Source: an uncultured Prevotellaceae bacterium | GTDB lineage: Bacteria > Bacteroidota > Bacteroidia > Bacteroidales > Bacteroidaceae | Assembly: GCA_947165505.1 (NCBI GenBank) | Contig: CAMVAT010000021.1 | Span: 1 to 49,982 of the forward strand | DNA: 49,982 bases | Reading direction: 5' to 3' | Shown here: positions 1-7,473 of the stretch, one piece after another | Position numbering within the stretch: position 1 is the stretch's first letter | How the letters are laid out: each line of letters begins with the position of its first letter | Notes under the pieces: model-generated | What the model was told of the DNA's origin: nothing | Seen by the model: only the letters and a program-made list of their open reading frames with translations | Databases searched by the model: none | Translations under genes and position numbers: made by a program

Positions 1-94
1 CTGTACTGTTGGCACGAGGCATAAAATCAGTGTTAAAGAAATCATCAAACATTGTCGGGAACCAACCATTGCTTTTCATTAATCCGTTCAACAT
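1..94 (-). CDS. Hsp20/alpha-crystallin small heat shock protein, N-terminal part only
   Basis: Only the first 31 codons lie in the window; the gene runs off the left edge. The minus strand starts with ATG at 94 and reads MLNGLMKSNG, then WFPTMFDDFF and a segment ending MPRANST. This is the usual opening of Bacteroidetes Hsp20 proteins (a short aromatic MFDDFF segment before the alpha-crystallin domain, which is not visible here). A strong Shine-Dalgarno GGAGG sits at 107-103, 8 nt from the ATG, which is unusual for this group. Hsp20 proteins are ATP-independent holdases that bind unfolding proteins in the cytoplasm. The gene follows rarA in the same direction but has its own sigma-54-like promoter at 179-195. 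The family call rests on a short segment but matches well. Confidence 0.8.
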   Translation of the reverse strand, partial: MLNGLMKSNGWFPTMFDDFFNTDFMPRANST

Positions 95-178
95 AATTAA
101 TACCTCCGATTATACTTTAAGTTTAACTTTTTTGTTGTTGATCGCCTCGGCTTTCGCTTCAGCTCTCACCCATAACTC

Positions 179-195
179 TGCAAAGTACGTGCCTT
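179..195 (-). promoter_or_regulatory. Sigma-54 (-24/-12) promoter for hsp20
   Basis: The minus strand reads AAGGCACGTACTTTGCA. It matches the sigma-54 consensus TGGCACG-N4-TTGCW at every position except the first T. The GG (193-192) and GC (181-180) are separated by exactly 10 bp, the spacing sigma-54 needs. Transcription would begin near 168, leaving a leader of about 74 nt before the hsp20 ATG. No TAnnTTTG element is seen at a useful distance. An activator ATPase (enhancer-binding protein) would be required. Confidence 0.7.
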
Positions 196-202
196 GCGAC
201 GG

Positions 203-244
203 TCTGTGCCAGAATGACAAATTCAGAAGTCAAACTGGCACAGA
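203..244. promoter_or_regulatory. Two-part inverted repeat upstream of the hsp20 promoter
   Basis: TCTGTGCCAG (203-212) and CTGGCACAGA (235-244) form a perfect 10-bp inverted repeat. Inside it lies a second symmetric pair, TGAC (215-218) and GTCA (229-232). The block starts about 10 bp upstream of the -24 element at 193-192. It could be the binding site of a sigma-54 activator or a repressor. It could in principle also form a hairpin in the rarA 3' end, but no T tract follows it. Confidence 0.55.
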
Positions 245-317
245 TTTTAAACTTTAGTAAACATTGCTGACAAAATCTTCAACTCTTTTAAACATTGCAG
301 CCGGGGTGTGGCGGCAA

Positions 318-1595
318 TCAGTCTTGGTAGCGTGTGCCCCAGCATTTGAGCATCTGCTGATACAGTTTCTCTTCATTGGGGAAATGCTGTGCATGCCAGA
401 GCCGGCGGTCGGTGATGGTGTCGGGCATGAACTGCTGGCAGACGAAATGCCCAGGATAGTCGTGTGCATACTGGTAGCCGTCGGCATAGCCCAACTGTTT
501 CATGAGTGCCGTCGGCGCATTACGCAGGTGCAGGGGCACGGGCAGGTTGCCCGTCTCGCGCACGAGGGCCAGGGCGCTGTCGATGCCCAGATATGCCGAA
601 TTGCTTTTGGGGCTCGTGGCCAGATACACCGCCGCCTCGGCCAAGGGTATGCGTCCTTCGGGCCATCCCAGTTTCATCACCGCGTCGAAAGCGGCATTGG
701 CCAGCAGCAGCGCGTTAGGATTGGCCAGTCCCACATCCTCAGCGGCACTGATGACGAGCCGCCGGGCGATGAAGGCGGGGTCTTCTCCCCCCTCTATCAT
801 CCGGGCCATCCAATAGAGCGCGGCATCCGGGTCGCTGCCCCGTATGCTTTTGATGAATGCCGATATGATATCATAGTGCATCTCTCCGTCCTTGTCGTAA
901 GCGAGCGGATTCTGCTGCAGGCATTTGAGCACCAATTCGTCGGTAATGACCACCTCGTCGTCGGCGCCGGCCGCATCCACCACCAGTTCCAGTATATTGA
1001 GCAGTTTTCTGGCATCGCCCCCGCTATATCTGAGCATCGCCCCCGTCTGCTGGAGGGTGATTTTCCTTTTTGACAGTTCCACATCCTGATGCAACGCCCT
1101 GTCGAGCAAGAGCAAGAGGTCGTCTTTCTCAAGAGATTTGAGCACATAGAGCTGGCATCTGGACAGCAACGGCCGTATGACCTCGAACGACGGGTTTTCG
1201 GTCGTAGCCCCGATGAGCGTGACGACACCGCGCTCCACCGCTCCGAGCAGCGAGTCTTGCTGACTTTTCGAGAATCGGTGTATCTCGTCGATAAACAAGA
1301 TGGGCGAGGCGGCATTGAAGAACCGGTTGTTCTTCGCCTTTTCTATCACCTCTCTGACATCCTTCACCCCGCTGGTGACGGCACTGAGCGTATAGAATGG
1401 CGTATGTAGCTGGTTGGCAATGATTTGTGCGAGCGTAGTCTTGCCCACGCCCGGCGGTCCCCATAGGATAAAGGACGATATGCGCCCGGAGTCTATCATC
1501 TTTCTGAGCACGGCCCCTTCTCCTACGAGGTGCCTCTGCCCGATATATTCATCGAGATTTTTAGGTCTCAATCTTTCTGCTAAAGGTTGGCTCAT
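318..1595 (-). CDS. rarA: Replication-associated recombination protein RarA (MgsA), AAA+ ATPase
   Basis: 425 residues, a normal length for RarA. It carries the P-loop GPPGVGKT at residues 46-53 and the Walker B box FIDEIHRF at 101-108. The opening ERLRPKNLDEYIGQRHLVG is the family signature, and the C-terminal tetramerization region is complete (LPVPLHLRNAPT, then YAHDYPGHF). RarA is a clamp-loader-like ATPase that acts at stalled replication forks. The gene stands alone on the minus strand, divergent from the omega-amidase gene; the 116 bp from its start at 1595 to the promoter at 1696-1727 hold promoter elements for both directions. The start follows a TAnnTTTG element on the minus strand at 1657-1650. 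Confidence 0.95.
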   Translation of the reverse strand: MSQPLAERLRPKNLDEYIGQRHLVGEGAVLRKMIDSGRISSFILWGPPGVGKTTLAQIIANQLHTPFYTLSAVTSGVKDVREVIEKAKNNRFFNAASPILFIDEIHRFSKSQQDSLLGAVERGVVTLIGATTENPSFEVIRPLLSRCQLYVLKSLEKDDLLLLLDRALHQDVELSKRKITLQQTGAMLRYSGGDARKLLNILELVVDAAGADDEVVITDELVLKCLQQNPLAYDKDGEMHYDIISAFIKSIRGSDPDAALYWMARMIEGGEDPAFIARRLVISAAEDVGLANPNALLLANAAFDAVMKLGWPEGRIPLAEAAVYLATSPKSNSAYLGIDSALALVRETGNLPVPLHLRNAPTALMKQLGYADGYQYAHDYPGHFVCQQFMPDTITDRRLWHAQHFPNEEKLYQQMLKCWGTRYQD

Positions 1596-1649
1596 TATAT
1601 AATATGATTATTGAAGTTTCTTATGCCAAGTAGTTATAGGTAATGAGTG

Positions 1650-1657
1650 CAAAGTTA
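1650..1657 (-). promoter_or_regulatory. -7 element for rarA
   Basis: The minus strand reads TAACTTTG followed by C, a match to the Bacteroidetes -7 consensus TAnnTTTG, about 55 nt upstream of the rarA start. No TTTG is present at the -33 position; the region is a run of T instead. Confidence 0.55.
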
Positions 1658-1695
1658 ATGAATTTATAGGGAGAATAAAAAAAAAGTAGTTTTTT

Positions 1696-1727
1696 TTTGT
1701 AGATATTAGATAAAGTGTATAATTTTG
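1696..1727 (+). promoter_or_regulatory. -33/-7 promoter for the nitrilase gene
   Basis: TTTG (1696-1699), 20 bp, then TAATTTTG (1720-1727) match the Bacteroidetes primary sigma factor promoter exactly. Transcription would start near 1734. This rules out the in-frame ATG at 1715, which lies inside the promoter, and supports the start at 1763. Confidence 0.8.
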
Positions 1728-1762
1728 CATCGCACTTAAATCGGAAGCCTGAAACACAAAAA

Positions 1763-2506
1763 ATGAGGATTAGCATACTCCAAACCGACATTGAATGGTC
1801 ATTGCCCGAGCAAAACGCCCGCCATGCAGAATCGATGATTTCTCAAAGTACGAAGAGCGACATCTATGTGCTGCCCGAGATGTGGAGTACGGGGTTTGCC
1901 ACCCAAGCCGAGGGTATCGCCGAGACCGACGACCGTTCGTTGCAATGGATGCGTAAGACCGCTCGTCGTTTGGACGCCGTGATTTGCGGCAGTATAGCCA
2001 TCCGTTGGGAAGACGGATACCGCAACCGCCAGTATTTTGTCCGGCCCGACGGCACTTACGACTATTACGACAAGCATCATTTGTTTGCACACGGCGGCGA
2101 GGATCACGACTATGATGCCGGCGACCATCGCACGGTAGCCGTATGGCAGGGAGTACGTTTTCTTCTTCTCACGTGCTACGACCTCCGTTTTCCGTGTTGG
2201 TGCCGCTACCGCGACGATTACGATGCGATCATCGTGGTGGCCAACTGGCCCAAGAGCCGCATGAACGCATGGCATATCCTGCTGCGCGCGCGTGCCATCG
2301 AAAACCAGTGTTATGTGATAGGAGCCAACCGCGTGGGTCGCGACCCCTATTGCCACTATACGGGTCATAGCTGCATCATCGACCCCAAGGGGCGTACGGT
2401 AGCCACGAGCACACGCGAGCATGAAGACATTGTGACGGGAGAACTTCTCATCGAAGAAGAGCAGCAATTCCGTGAGCGATTCAAGGTATTACAAGAAAGA
2501 GATTAG
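1763..2506 (+). CDS. Carbon-nitrogen hydrolase, omega-amidase (YafV) type
   Basis: 247 residues from the ATG at 1763; an upstream in-frame ATG at 1715 lies within the promoter. The nitrilase-superfamily catalytic triad is visible: Glu39 in LPEMWSTGF, Lys104 in YYDKHHLF and Cys138 in LLTCYDLRFP. The WSTGF next to the catalytic Glu and the early KHHLF are typical of omega-amidases, which hydrolyse 2-oxoglutaramate or 2-oxosuccinamate to the oxo acid and ammonia. It is a cytoplasmic enzyme without a signal peptide. The next gene starts 20 bp downstream, so the two are probably cotranscribed. The substrate is inferred from family resemblance only. Confidence 0.87.
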   Translation: MRISILQTDIEWSLPEQNARHAESMISQSTKSDIYVLPEMWSTGFATQAEGIAETDDRSLQWMRKTARRLDAVICGSIAIRWEDGYRNRQYFVRPDGTYDYYDKHHLFAHGGEDHDYDAGDHRTVAVWQGVRFLLLTCYDLRFPCWCRYRDDYDAIIVVANWPKSRMNAWHILLRARAIENQCYVIGANRVGRDPYCHYTGHSCIIDPKGRTVATSTREHEDIVTGELLIEEEQQFRERFKVLQERD

Positions 2507-2526
2507 ATTTAGCAACAGAAACATAT

Positions 2527-3336
2527 ATGAGACAAGAAAAGAAAGCGTTGACGCTAAAAACACTTACCAAGAGTAATGTTTGGGACTTACAGGAAAACGA
2601 CATCTTCCGCATGTGGGAATCAGCGGAGAAAGATGCTGACATGAAAGACAACATGCGTCATTATTTAGATGTCATCAAGAGTGCTTTTGACATAGAAGAG
2701 ATCAAGATAGACAAGCCTGAAGTAATCAAGAAGTATGAGGCCCGCGGTTTTAAGGTGGGTCAGGTGCGCTTCGACGAGGATTCGAAGGCCAAATGGGGCA
2801 TCAAGAAGCGCCCCATCCTGCGTGTGACGGACTTGACCTACGAGAATATCCGCCATATCAGTGCCGCGAAATTGATTGAAGTGCTTGACCGCAATTTCGG
2901 CGGCGGATGGGACAGTCTGTCGCAAAGCATCAAAGACATCATCGAGAGCGGTTTCGACATCAGCACGACCACCCTGCCCAAAGACCGTCTGCGCAAGCCC
3001 GGAGGCATGTACGAGAAGAAAGTGAATGACGGGTTTGAAGTCTTAGAGATTGCGAAGGGTCTGTGGGTGGAAGCGATATTTGCCAAGGCAAAGCCCGAGA
3101 TAGAGCGGCCGCGGATGAAATACGACGACCTCGAAGACCTGGACGATGACAAGGACTTGGACAATGAGGAAGACCTGCCCGAAGAGGAAGACCGTTTCGA
3201 GGATGAGGATGACGACGAGGACGACTATGATGAGGATAAGTTGACCGAAGAGAGTTATCGCACCACCTACGAGACAGACCCTGAGGACTTGAACTTAGAG
3301 GCTGAGGGCATGAGCGATGAATATGACGAGGACTGA
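2527..3336 (+). CDS. Conserved protein with a long acidic tail, function unknown
   Basis: 269 residues, no signal peptide and no membrane segment. Residues 1 to about 195 look folded and mixed alpha/beta. From about 198 to the end the protein is almost all Asp and Glu with a few Tyr and Leu, for example DDLEDLDDDKDLDNEEDLPE, which should be disordered and strongly negative. I do not recognise a catalytic motif. The acidic tail could bind basic proteins or metal ions, but that is a guess. It lies 20 bp downstream of the omega-amidase gene and probably shares its promoter at 1696-1727. The perfect hairpin at 3427-3464 may end the transcript. Confidence 0.75.
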   Translation: MRQEKKALTLKTLTKSNVWDLQENDIFRMWESAEKDADMKDNMRHYLDVIKSAFDIEEIKIDKPEVIKKYEARGFKVGQVRFDEDSKAKWGIKKRPILRVTDLTYENIRHISAAKLIEVLDRNFGGGWDSLSQSIKDIIESGFDISTTTLPKDRLRKPGGMYEKKVNDGFEVLEIAKGLWVEAIFAKAKPEIERPRMKYDDLEDLDDDKDLDNEEDLPEEEDRFEDEDDDEDDYDEDKLTEESYRTTYETDPEDLNLEAEGMSDEYDED

Positions 3337-3341
3337 TTATA

Positions 3342-3389
3342 AGAGGTGAGAGGTGGGAGGTAAGAGGTGAGAGGTGAGAGGTGGGAGAT
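3342..3389. repeat. 7-bp tandem repeat (GAGGTRA)
   Basis: Degenerate heptamer repeats of GAGGTGA, GAGGTAA and GAGGTGG directly after the acidic-protein gene. The same unit appears again at 3638-3755. There is no open frame or hairpin in it. Confidence 0.8.
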
Positions 3390-3426
3390 GACCGTTGAAG
3401 AAGGAAAAGAAGATGGAGGGGTAATA

Positions 3427-3464
3427 ATGAAAGAGAGTTTGTCTCACGACAAACTCTCTTTCAT
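3427..3464. terminator. Perfect 17-bp hairpin, possible two-way terminator
   Basis: The arms at 3427-3443 and 3448-3464 pair without a mismatch around a 4-nt loop (TCAC on plus, GTGA on minus). The hairpin could end the plus-strand operon of the omega-amidase and acidic-protein genes (stop at 3336) and the minus-strand RNA starting at 3533. Neither side has a long T run. Confidence 0.55.
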
Positions 3465-3533
3465 ACTTACTAAAACTAAATTAACCACTAAAAAAACTAA
3501 TCTTTTATGAAAAGGAAACACATCCGTATTTCC
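3427..3533 (-). ncRNA. Candidate small RNA, about 107 nt, with hairpins at both ends
   Basis: A perfect -33/-7 promoter lies at 3570-3539 on the minus strand, and no protein gene follows it in that direction. Five nt after the -7 box, at the expected start (3533), an 8-bp hairpin begins: GGAAATAC, loop GGAT, GTGTTTCC (one T-G pair; 3533-3514). An A/T-rich single-stranded stretch follows. The RNA would end with a perfect 17-bp stem (3464-3448 with 3443-3427) closed by GTGA, a GNRA-type loop. The T tract after the last hairpin is weak. I do not recognise the RNA family. The structure and promoter are seen directly; transcription is inferred. Confidence 0.5.
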
Positions 3534-3538
3534 GACTG

Positions 3539-3570
3539 CAAAATTAGACATATAATTTTTATGCTGCAAA
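3539..3570 (-). promoter_or_regulatory. -33/-7 promoter of the candidate small RNA
   Basis: On the minus strand TTTG (3570-3567), 20 bp, then TAATTTTG (3546-3539) and C match the Bacteroidetes promoter consensus exactly. The nearest minus-strand protein gene downstream is rarA, almost 2 kb away beyond opposite-strand genes. Confidence 0.65.
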
Positions 3571-3637
3571 TATTCAGATATAAAATTTATTATTTGTGGA
3601 AGAATCACACAATTATTGAGAAAAAAAGGATATTTAA

Positions 3638-3755
3638 AGAGGTGAGAGGTAAGAGGTGAGAGGTAAGAGGTGAGAGGTAAGAGGTGAGAGGTGAGAGGTA
3701 AGATGTGAGAGGTAAGAGATTAGTAGATGAGGGATGAGGGATGAGAGATGATGAT
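3638..3755. repeat. 7-bp tandem repeat (GAGGTRA), second block
   Basis: About 16 heptamers, mostly alternating GAGGTAA and GAGGTGA, decaying to GAGGGAT-like units at the right end. The unit is the same as at 3342-3389. The blocks flank the candidate small RNA at 3427-3570. There are no spacers, so this is not a CRISPR array. Confidence 0.85.
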
Positions 3756-3767
3756 GAGATATTCAGA

Positions 3768-3806
3768 AACGATTCAGCCCGGGGTGTTGTCCCGGGCTGA
3801 ATCGTT
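3768..3806 (-). terminator. Hairpin terminator after the FadL-like gene
   Basis: A perfect 16-bp stem, 3768-3783 with 3791-3806 (core GATTCAGCCCGGG / CCCGGGCTGAATC), and a 7-nt loop. It lies 35 bp past the stop of the minus-strand porin gene. The T tract on the minus strand is short (GTTTC). Confidence 0.7.
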
Positions 3807-3840
3807 ATGATGTTGATGCGTGCTGACTGACAGCAAGTGG

Positions 3841-5403
3841 TTAGAAGTGGTATCCGAGTGTGAGAAGCAGTTGATGACGTTTGTTGTTCACCTCGGTGAC
3901 CGTGGGAACGACATCATCGTCAGGGAACTGACTGTTGGTGTACGACTGGAAAGGATAGAAGTCGCCTGATGTGGAAGCAAACTGATAGGCCAGGTCGAAC
4001 GACATCTTTCCGGCGGTATATCCTACACCCGCTGTGATGCGGTTGGTCGCCTTCCAGTTGGTATAGTCGGTAGCCGAGCTGTAGTAAGAGCCTTCGGAGT
4101 TGATGGTGCCGTCTTTGTATCCGTCTTTATCATAGACAGCCGTAGAGACATTGTATCCGAGTCGGAAGGCCAGTTCGGGAATGGGCTTCACCTCTGCACC
4201 GAGTTTGACGGTAGTCACGCCCTTGAGCGTCTTCTCGGTATGGTCGTTCATGGCATTGTCGCTTCTCGACGGCGAGCGGTACTCATCCCAGTAGTAGTCG
4301 TAGTAGTCGCCGGTGTTTTCGCGCGAGTCGAGGCAGCTATAGTCCTCGTAATCGACGCCTGCACCTAAGGCCACCATATTGCCGATGGTGTGACCCACAC
4401 TCAGACCGAACTTCCAGGGTGTATAGAGTTTGAAGTCGTAGGCCTCGTGTGCCTCGAACTTCGCGCCGTTGTTATCGCTCAGTGTCGTCCAGTTGCTGGT
4501 GGTCAGGTCGTACCAGGTAGGAGTGGCCACGGAGAGACCGAAGCGGAAGGGGGAGTTCTCTACGGGACGGACGATGACACCCGCCTTGATATCGAATCCC
4601 GAACCCGTGATCTTTCTCTCGTCGGTTACCTGAAGCGACGCGATATCCTCGGGGTTGGGGTTGATGGTCTCGCCATATACGCCATAGTGCTTGTAGTGCA
4701 CATCGTGTATGCCGACCGTCAATCCGAGGAACACACGGTTGTGGATGTTACCGCTGAAGTTGATGTCGTATTCACCGATATATCCCTTGTGTCCGCGTTT
4801 CATGTCGAAAGCCGATGCAGGATAGTACGAGAAAACAGGATTGCCGTCTTCGTCCACCTCGCCGGGAGCTGTAAAGAGATGATAGACATAGATATCATCG
4901 AGCTGGTTGCAGGTGACCAACGGTTCCCATTTGTCAGTATAAAGATATCCTTCGGCGCCTTTGGCATACGTCAGTTTGTTTTGCGACGCATTCTGCAGAC
5001 TGTTGGCCGCTGAGAGGATATAGTCGAAGTTGCGGCTCTTGTGGTAATTGAACGCCACGTTGAAGTAAGAGTCTTCGCGGGTGCGGTTGACGAAGACGAA
5101 GCCGGCCTGGTCGAAGCTCATGTTAGTGCCATCGACAAACGGCGACTTGGCTGCATCCTGCTGCGACACGAAGCCGAAAGACACGTTGGCCTGCGAGTGG
5201 CGGAAGAGTCCGATGCCGGCGGGGTTGGTGCTGATGGTCGATATATCGGCACCGAGGGCATCGAGGGCACCGCCCATACCCACGTAGCGGGCCGTACCGT
5301 TCAGGTCTTCCTGAACTAATTTGGCATTTTCGTATGTTTCCTGCGCCATGGCGCTGATGCCTGTCAGCATGGCAGCTGCCATGAATAAATACTTTGTTTT
5401 CAT
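3841..5403 (-). CDS. Outer membrane porin of the OMPP1/FadL/TodX type
   Basis: 520 residues from the ATG at 5403; an ATG 30 bp further out adds ten residues ahead of an otherwise clean signal peptide, MKTKYLFMAAAMLTGISAMA. The mature N-terminus (ARYVGMGGALDALGADIST, then NPAGIGLFR) is the hallmark of the FadL/OMPP1 family in Bacteroidetes. The rest is rich in alternating aromatic strands and ends in LLLTLGYHF, a typical outer-membrane barrel end with terminal Phe. FadL relatives let hydrophobic compounds across the outer membrane; the substrate here is unknown. The gene starts 61 bp after the stop of the Gly/Ser-rich secreted protein gene, same strand, so they likely form an operon. Confidence 0.85.
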   Translation of the reverse strand: MKTKYLFMAAAMLTGISAMAQETYENAKLVQEDLNGTARYVGMGGALDALGADISTISTNPAGIGLFRHSQANVSFGFVSQQDAAKSPFVDGTNMSFDQAGFVFVNRTREDSYFNVAFNYHKSRNFDYILSAANSLQNASQNKLTYAKGAEGYLYTDKWEPLVTCNQLDDIYVYHLFTAPGEVDEDGNPVFSYYPASAFDMKRGHKGYIGEYDINFSGNIHNRVFLGLTVGIHDVHYKHYGVYGETINPNPEDIASLQVTDERKITGSGFDIKAGVIVRPVENSPFRFGLSVATPTWYDLTTSNWTTLSDNNGAKFEAHEAYDFKLYTPWKFGLSVGHTIGNMVALGAGVDYEDYSCLDSRENTGDYYDYYWDEYRSPSRSDNAMNDHTEKTLKGVTTVKLGAEVKPIPELAFRLGYNVSTAVYDKDGYKDGTINSEGSYYSSATDYTNWKATNRITAGVGYTAGKMSFDLAYQFASTSGDFYPFQSYTNSQFPDDDVVPTVTEVNNKRHQLLLTLGYHF

Positions 5404-5464
5404 ATTCTGTAAATGGTTAATGTAGGAATACAATATGTGAAGTCATCAATCAAGATGCCAGCCT

Positions 5465-6433
5465 CTATCTGTGGCCGCGGCTGCCACCTCCGAACGAACC
5501 GCCACCGCCACGGCTGCCGCCGCCGAACGAACCGCCGCCGCCACGGCTGCCGCCACCGAACGAGCTGCCGCCGCCACGACTGCCGAACGAACCGCTGCCA
5601 CTGCTGCGGCTGCTGCTGCCGAACGAACCGCTGCCACTGCTGCGGCTGCTGCCGCCGAACGAGCTGCCACTGCTGCGACGTGAGGTGCCGCTGCTGCTGC
5701 GCGAGCCTCCCGAGAAGCTGCCCTGGGGCGAGTAAGATCCGCTACCCGAGCGCGACCCGTAAGCCCTTGAGCCACTGTTTCTGGCGCCAGCGCCACGCGA
5801 TCCGAAGGTACCGTGGCTGCTGCCGGGCACTCCACGTGCCACGCTTCCATGATTGCGTGTGCCCGTCACAGGTCTGCCATGACGTCCGCCGCCATAATGG
5901 TAGGTGGGATACCAGGCATAATCATAATAGCGGTAGCGATAGGGCCAGCCCCATCCGTAGTAGCCATACCAGCTGCTATAGTACCAAGGGTCATAATAGC
6001 CCCAGTACCAGGGGTCGTACCATCCCCAGTACGAAGAGCGCCACGGACCGCCCCAGTAGCCATAGAAATAGGGGTCGTACCATCCGTAGAAGCCGTCGAA
6101 GCGGCCCATCCTGCGGCTGTAGGCAAAGTCGTCATCATCGTCTTGCAAGACATAAACCGTGTCTTTGGGATAGCCGCTGCCCTGGGTGAAATCGATGACA
6201 TCATTGCCCAGCGAGTCGGTGCCCACGAATTGGTACGAACTGTGCAGACGCCGACGGTTGTACTCATCGACATCCTGATTGATGCCGCTGTAGTATGTCG
6301 GTTGCTCCTGCTCTACCGTCACGACCTTACTTTTCTCTTTCGCTTTAGAAGGAGTGAAGTACATGTCGTCTTGTGCATAGAGGGTGAAAGGCAACACCCC
6401 CGCCACTGCTGTAAGTAATAACCACTTTTTCAT
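5465..6433 (-). CDS. Secreted low-complexity protein: Tyr/Trp-rich middle, Gly/Ser/Arg-rich tail
   Basis: 322 residues with a signal peptide (cleavage near LYAQ at residue 20). Residues 21-100 look ordinary and acidic at the end (LQDDDDDFAYS). Residues 104-180 are about half aromatic, with short units such as YWGWYDPWYWGYYDPW. Residues 181-322 are Gly, Ser and Arg only in large part, built of repeats like SSRSSGSGSFGS and GGGSRGGGGSF; the DNA repeats too (about 5478-5690). No family with known function is recognised. Aromatic plus Gly/Ser-Arg sequence of this kind favours cohesive, disordered surface or matrix proteins, which is inference only. It is the first gene of a pair with the FadL-like porin. 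A -7-like TATTTTTG lies at 6487-6480 on the minus strand. Confidence 0.75.
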   Translation of the reverse strand: MKKWLLLTAVAGVLPFTLYAQDDMYFTPSKAKEKSKVVTVEQEQPTYYSGINQDVDEYNRRRLHSSYQFVGTDSLGNDVIDFTQGSGYPKDTVYVLQDDDDDFAYSRRMGRFDGFYGWYDPYFYGYWGGPWRSSYWGWYDPWYWGYYDPWYYSSWYGYYGWGWPYRYRYYDYAWYPTYHYGGGRHGRPVTGTRNHGSVARGVPGSSHGTFGSRGAGARNSGSRAYGSRSGSGSYSPQGSFSGGSRSSSGTSRRSSGSSFGGSSRSSGSGSFGSSSRSSGSGSFGSRGGGSSFGGGSRGGGGSFGGGSRGGGGSFGGGSRGHR

Positions 6434-6552
6434 ATTTCAGTTTTTTTGATTGTTGATGCTTATACACATTTTCACAATGCAAAAATATAATGATATTACC
6501 TACAAAAGTACGGAAAAACCCTAAAGGATGATAGGTTTTTCCCTATTTTTTG

Positions 6553-6560
6553 TAATTTTG
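6553..6560 (+). promoter_or_regulatory. -7 element for prmA
   Basis: TAATTTTG followed by C, 20 nt upstream of the prmA ATG. A clear TTTG at -33 is absent. Confidence 0.55.
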
Positions 6561-6579
6561 CACCAAAATTAACATAAAC

Positions 6580-7452
6580 ATGACATACAAAGCTGTTCAT
6601 TTCACCCTCGCCCTGCCTTCGGGATCCCCCGCAGAGCTGTTATCCATGTGTTACGACCTGCTATCTGCGGAGGCAGGCGCCATCGGGTTCGACTCGTTTG
6701 AAGAGAGCGGTGCGGGCCTGACGGGCTACATCCCCTCAGAGTTGTTCGACCCCGACGCCATCGACCGTCTGCCCGCCATGCTGCCGGTGGAGGGTCTGTC
6801 GCTGTCGTGGACATCTGACGACGTGGCCGACCAAGACTGGAATGAGGAATGGGAGCGTGTGGGCTACGAGCCCATCGTGATAGGCCACACCCTGGCCATC
6901 CACGACTGCCAGCACCCCCTGCCTGCCGACGCCTCGGTGGCGCACGAGATGATTATCGACGCGCGTCAGGCATTCGGCACGGGCACGCACGAGACGACGC
7001 GCATGATCTGCGAGCGGCTGTTTGGTCTGGCTCTTGAGGGCAAGCGAGTGCTCGACTGCGGCTGTGGCACCGGCATCCTGTCGATCGCCTCGATACAGGC
7101 CGGGGCGCAGTCGGTCGTGGCCTACGACATCGACGACTGGAGCGTGCGCAACACACGCCACAACATCGAGTTGAACGGTGTGAGCGGCATCGAGGTGCTT
7201 GCCGGCGACCGCAGCGTGCTGTCGCACGTGAGCGGGCTGTTTGACGTCATCTTAGCCAACATCAACCGCAATGTGCTGCTCGAAGACATGCCCTCGTTCG
7301 CTGACGTACTCCAAGGTGGCGGCACGGTGCTCCTCTCAGGTTTTTACGACTTAGACGCGCCGCTGCTGACGACGCGTGCGCAAGAACTGGGCTGGACACT
7401 GGCAGGAAAGCGCACCGACGGCGACTGGTGTATGCTTGAGTTCAAGGGTTAA
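6580..7452 (+). CDS. prmA: Ribosomal protein L11 methyltransferase
   Basis: 290 residues, normal for PrmA. It has the Trp-rich linker DQDWNEEWER (residues 85-94), FGTGTHETT at 132-140 and the SAM-binding loop VLDCGCGTG at 157-165, followed by AYDIDDWSV and the catalytic-site box LANINRNVL. PrmA trimethylates lysines and the N-terminus of ribosomal protein L11 using S-adenosylmethionine in the cytoplasm. The gene is single, with its own -7 element, between a divergent secreted-protein gene and a convergent lysozyme gene. Confidence 0.93.
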   Translation: MTYKAVHFTLALPSGSPAELLSMCYDLLSAEAGAIGFDSFEESGAGLTGYIPSELFDPDAIDRLPAMLPVEGLSLSWTSDDVADQDWNEEWERVGYEPIVIGHTLAIHDCQHPLPADASVAHEMIIDARQAFGTGTHETTRMICERLFGLALEGKRVLDCGCGTGILSIASIQAGAQSVVAYDIDDWSVRNTRHNIELNGVSGIEVLAGDRSVLSHVSGLFDVILANINRNVLLEDMPSFADVLQGGGTVLLSGFYDLDAPLLTTRAQELGWTLAGKRTDGDWCMLEFKG

Positions 7453-7473
7453 TGCCCGAAGAGGAAAGACACA

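Noticed and set aside
195..212. Second sigma-54-like TGGCAC further upstream of hsp20
   Set aside because: The GG-to-GC distance is 11 instead of 10 bp; sigma-54 spacing is strict, so the box at 179-195 is preferred.
9..257. 82-codon plus-strand frame at the left edge
   Set aside because: It lies opposite the Hsp20 start, its promoter and palindrome; the protein resembles nothing and the minus strand explains the DNA.
3507..3659. 50-codon plus-strand frame starting MKRKHIRISD, basic with a hydrophobic aromatic stretch, opposed by the candidate small RNA (type I toxin-antitoxin-like layout)
   Set aside because: No plus-strand promoter is visible, the last codons come from the 7-bp repeat, and its DNA is explained by the minus-strand promoter and hairpin. 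Worth revisiting only if plus-strand transcription is seen.
3638..3755. Possible CRISPR array
   Set aside because: The units are contiguous 7-mers with no spacers and no cas genes are in the window.
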